Source of the DNA: Setaria digitata
Lineage: Eukaryota; Nematoda; Chromadorea; Rhabditida; Setariidae
Direction of reading: 5' to 3'
DNA length: 64,000 nucleotides
Assembly: GCA_003640385.1 (NCBI GenBank)
Contig: RCAB01000200.1
Location: 41,608 to 105,607, forward strand
This document shows, in pieces, positions 61,690 through 64,000 of this stretch; the stretch's first letter is position 1; every line of letters starts with the position of its first letter. The notes beneath the pieces are model-generated. The model was given only the letters and a program-made list of their open reading frames with translations, was not told the origin of the DNA and did not search any database. The position numbers were made by a program, and so were the translations under genes.

Positions 61690-63775
61690 GTTGTCACCTT
61701 GCTGAAGATGATATAATTAAACTGCCAACAAAAATAACTTGGCCAATAGTGTTCGCTATACAGGAAAAAAATATTTTTGAGAGATTTTAATTAAAATTTT
61801 GTTCAAGTGAACTGAAAATGTGTAACAGCTTCTAATAGCAGGCATTCATGACAACAGTGACACTTACTGAAAAAGTTTTTCCAATTTCTCTGGCCATACT
61901 TATTTGTGATAATCTTTGCCAATATTAGTTCGCATTGTTTTTCTTCTATTTTTTTTTTTTTTTTTTTAATGAGATAATATTGTAATTCATCAAATATTTA
62001 ATCTCTCAGTTATTTCAAGCTCATTCTCGAAAGACTGATCCTACTTTTTTATGCTTACTTCACAGATGTTCATTCTAATTATTTGGAGCGTTAAAAAGTC
62101 AATCCGTTCTCGATCGCCTTATCATTTATGATACAGTGGTTCTGATTCCAGTCTGTAATTCTGACAGATAGTTGCTAATAAAGAAAATTGTTGAATCTAA
62201 TATCAGATGCTACCGATAGACCTTAGAGTTACTATTACTAATCGGAGTGATATCAGTACCTGATTATTGCTGTCCAATATTTTTTATTTAGTTTAATGGA
62301 TAATATCAATCTAATTGTTGCATCCTTATTATCAGTGATGAAATATTTTTGTTTATTGCAAGACAGAACAAATTTTCATTTAGCTCGAGGACAAATATTC
62401 ATTCAATTTAATACCTCTTCGTTTCTTACAGTATCATTCGCAATCAGTACATCTTTCATCTGTCTATATCGACAAAATTATTTATTCATCCGCTAAAATT
62501 CATATTTTCCAACGACAGGAGCATCTTATAAGTCTTATCACTTATCATGCTATCATTTTTCTCCTCAACGATCAGTCATTTATTTATTTCTCAAAACAAC
62601 TGGAAAATTTTTGTTATAAAGGTTGGATTTTTTCCCACTTACTGTAATTTGCTAATCTCCTTTAATTATGTATTATTTGTCCATTTGCTTATTTTTTTAC
62701 TGGTGAATTATTAAACTTTTATCACTTTCTAATCGAAGCTGTCTCGAAGATCGGCAAAAATTTAGGGAGAAATCAGCATTACTGTATTTGCAGAACTAAA
62801 AAAATGTTCTCGAGATGTGGATTTTTTTTTGGTTCAAAGAATTTCAAAAGTTTAAGAGAGTGCAGTTGAATGATAATTTACTGTCATGAAGTGTTGTAAT
62901 CTTCGGAAAGTTTCACAATCTTCAGAGTATTTAATCTATTTAAAGCTAAGCTAATATTTTTGCTTAATATACTCTAAATCACACAATACCTTCCATAATC
63001 AGGATTCATTTTAAAGTGATATGATTTCTTGAAGAATCTGATGGATAATGGATATGTTTATTGAAAAGATTGCTTGCTTGTATTTACATAATAAAAAAAA
63101 AATGTTTTTAAAAACTCTTTCTTATTTTTTGATTTACAGATGCGTTTACATTGGATAAGTTAATGAATGAAACGAGAATGAAGATGAAACTATTTTGAAT
63201 CAGTGATAAGTCTAAATTATCAATATAGTTAAAATTATCATTATAGTTAAGAAATGATCAGGATATTGTGGCTGATTTATGGCATGTGTAACTTGTGCCT
63301 GGAATCAAATCTTTTGAAACTCGATAACTTTTAAGAATAGAGATCGTTAAATTACCTGCAGTTTTTCTGCATATATTTGTTTGTATCTGTTTGTTCTTAT
63401 TCTCAACTTGATGAATCTAATTAACAAGTTGTTAATAAAGTTTAATTAAGAAGAAATTAGCAGCAAAGTTAAAATGCGATTGAGAAAAAGTGACTGAAAA
63501 GCTCATGAATGCCTTCTCTTCCTCTTTATCTTTATCACTAATTAATTACTATTTGATTGTAGTTAGACTTTCTAAGCATTCTCACCAATATTGAGAAGGA
63601 TAAATCTTCCGCTTCAGTTAAAGATTAACTGTTGAAAAATTTTTGGTAACTTCAAATTTTCCTCAACAAGTTAAGTTTCTCATGGATGGAAGAGAAAGAA
63701 AAAAGTAGACTGGTAAAATTGGACTAATAGTCCATTTACGTCTTTGACAATTTCTAGTATAGAACAATTCAACGA

Positions 63776-63794
63776 TCTATATATATATATATAC
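63776..63794. repeat. short TA microsatellite
   Basis: Run of ta dinucleotides in AT-rich sequence. Confidence 0.75.
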
Positions 63795-63940
63795 TATAAA
63801 TGTTTATCTTTTCCTTTCAAATAACAATTCCAATATTTAAAATTTTGTATTAATGCACTATGCATGTAGTGCAATCTGCGATGATGATAGATATTAGAAT
63901 ATATACAAATATGAATGAATATGATCTATAATATTTGTAG

Positions 63941-64000
63941 GAAGTAGTCCTTAAAGGTTGGAAGGAGAGGAAAGATGGAAAGGGAGTTGTGCAGGTGCAG
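63941..64000 (+). CDS. possible partial exon running off the right edge
   Basis: After the acceptor-like aatatttgtag the sequence is open for 20 codons to the window end (starting EVVLKGWKERKDG). The composition is more GC-rich and purine-rich than the flank. There is too little sequence to name it, and it may be chance. Confidence 0.22.

Larger units (their letters stand above)
59612..64000. other. 4.4-kb gene-poor right end
   Basis: AT-rich, with two foldback hairpins, a duplicated block around an N, a TA repeat near 63778 and a possible partial exon at the right edge. No other coding region could be supported. The stop-free minus-strand stretch 61308-61616 is discussed in the findings. 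Confidence 0.5.

Overview
This is nuclear DNA from a nematode, most likely a filarial or related spirurid worm. The evidence is strong AT-richness, many small exons separated by AT-rich introns, TTTCAG-like 3' splice sites, and possible spliced-leader acceptors close upstream of several ATGs. The genes encode eukaryotic nuclear proteins. I cannot name the species from the sequence alone. No CRISPR array, bacterial operon or intact transposon was seen. Splice models were built by hand: each one keeps reading phase across all junctions, and for the known families the deduced protein runs collinear with the family.

Layout. 205-4029 (-): single-pass membrane protein of unknown family. 4030-17096: about 13 kb with no supportable gene, holding microsatellites, a 21-bp minisatellite, a Gly-rich-like hexamer repeat and several single-N contig joins. 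17097-22380 (+): glycosyltransferase family 92 (DUF23) type II membrane protein. 22381-27197: gene-poor. 27198-29713 (+): small lysine-rich single-pass membrane protein. 30015-32831 (+): TIP60/MYS-1-type MYST histone acetyltransferase. 33443-39931 (+): FANCM-like protein whose helicase motifs are all degenerate, followed by a 68-aa ORF overlapping its stop. 40747-40818 (-): tRNA-Pro(AGG). 41177-41235: compact set of overlapping palindromes. 42032-49306 (-): mitochondrial RNA polymerase. 50088-54704 (+): MCM5. 54916-59611 (-): alkylglycerol monooxygenase. 59612-64000: gene-poor, with two foldback hairpins and a possible exon running off the right edge.

How the genes relate. The middle of the window is rich in housekeeping functions: chromatin acetylation (TIP60), fork repair (FANCM-like), replication licensing (MCM5) and mitochondrial transcription (POLRMT). 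POLRMT and MCM5 are head to head about 0.8 kb apart and may share a promoter. MCM5 and AGMO are tail to tail about 0.2 kb apart. The lysine-rich gene, TIP60 and FANCM-like gene share a strand with gaps of 0.3-0.6 kb, so a trans-spliced operon is possible. The most unusual finding is the FANCM-like protein: it keeps the fold-level pattern of a FANCM helicase but has lost the P-loop, DEAH, SAT and QxxGRxGR motifs, while keeping a clean multi-exon gene structure.
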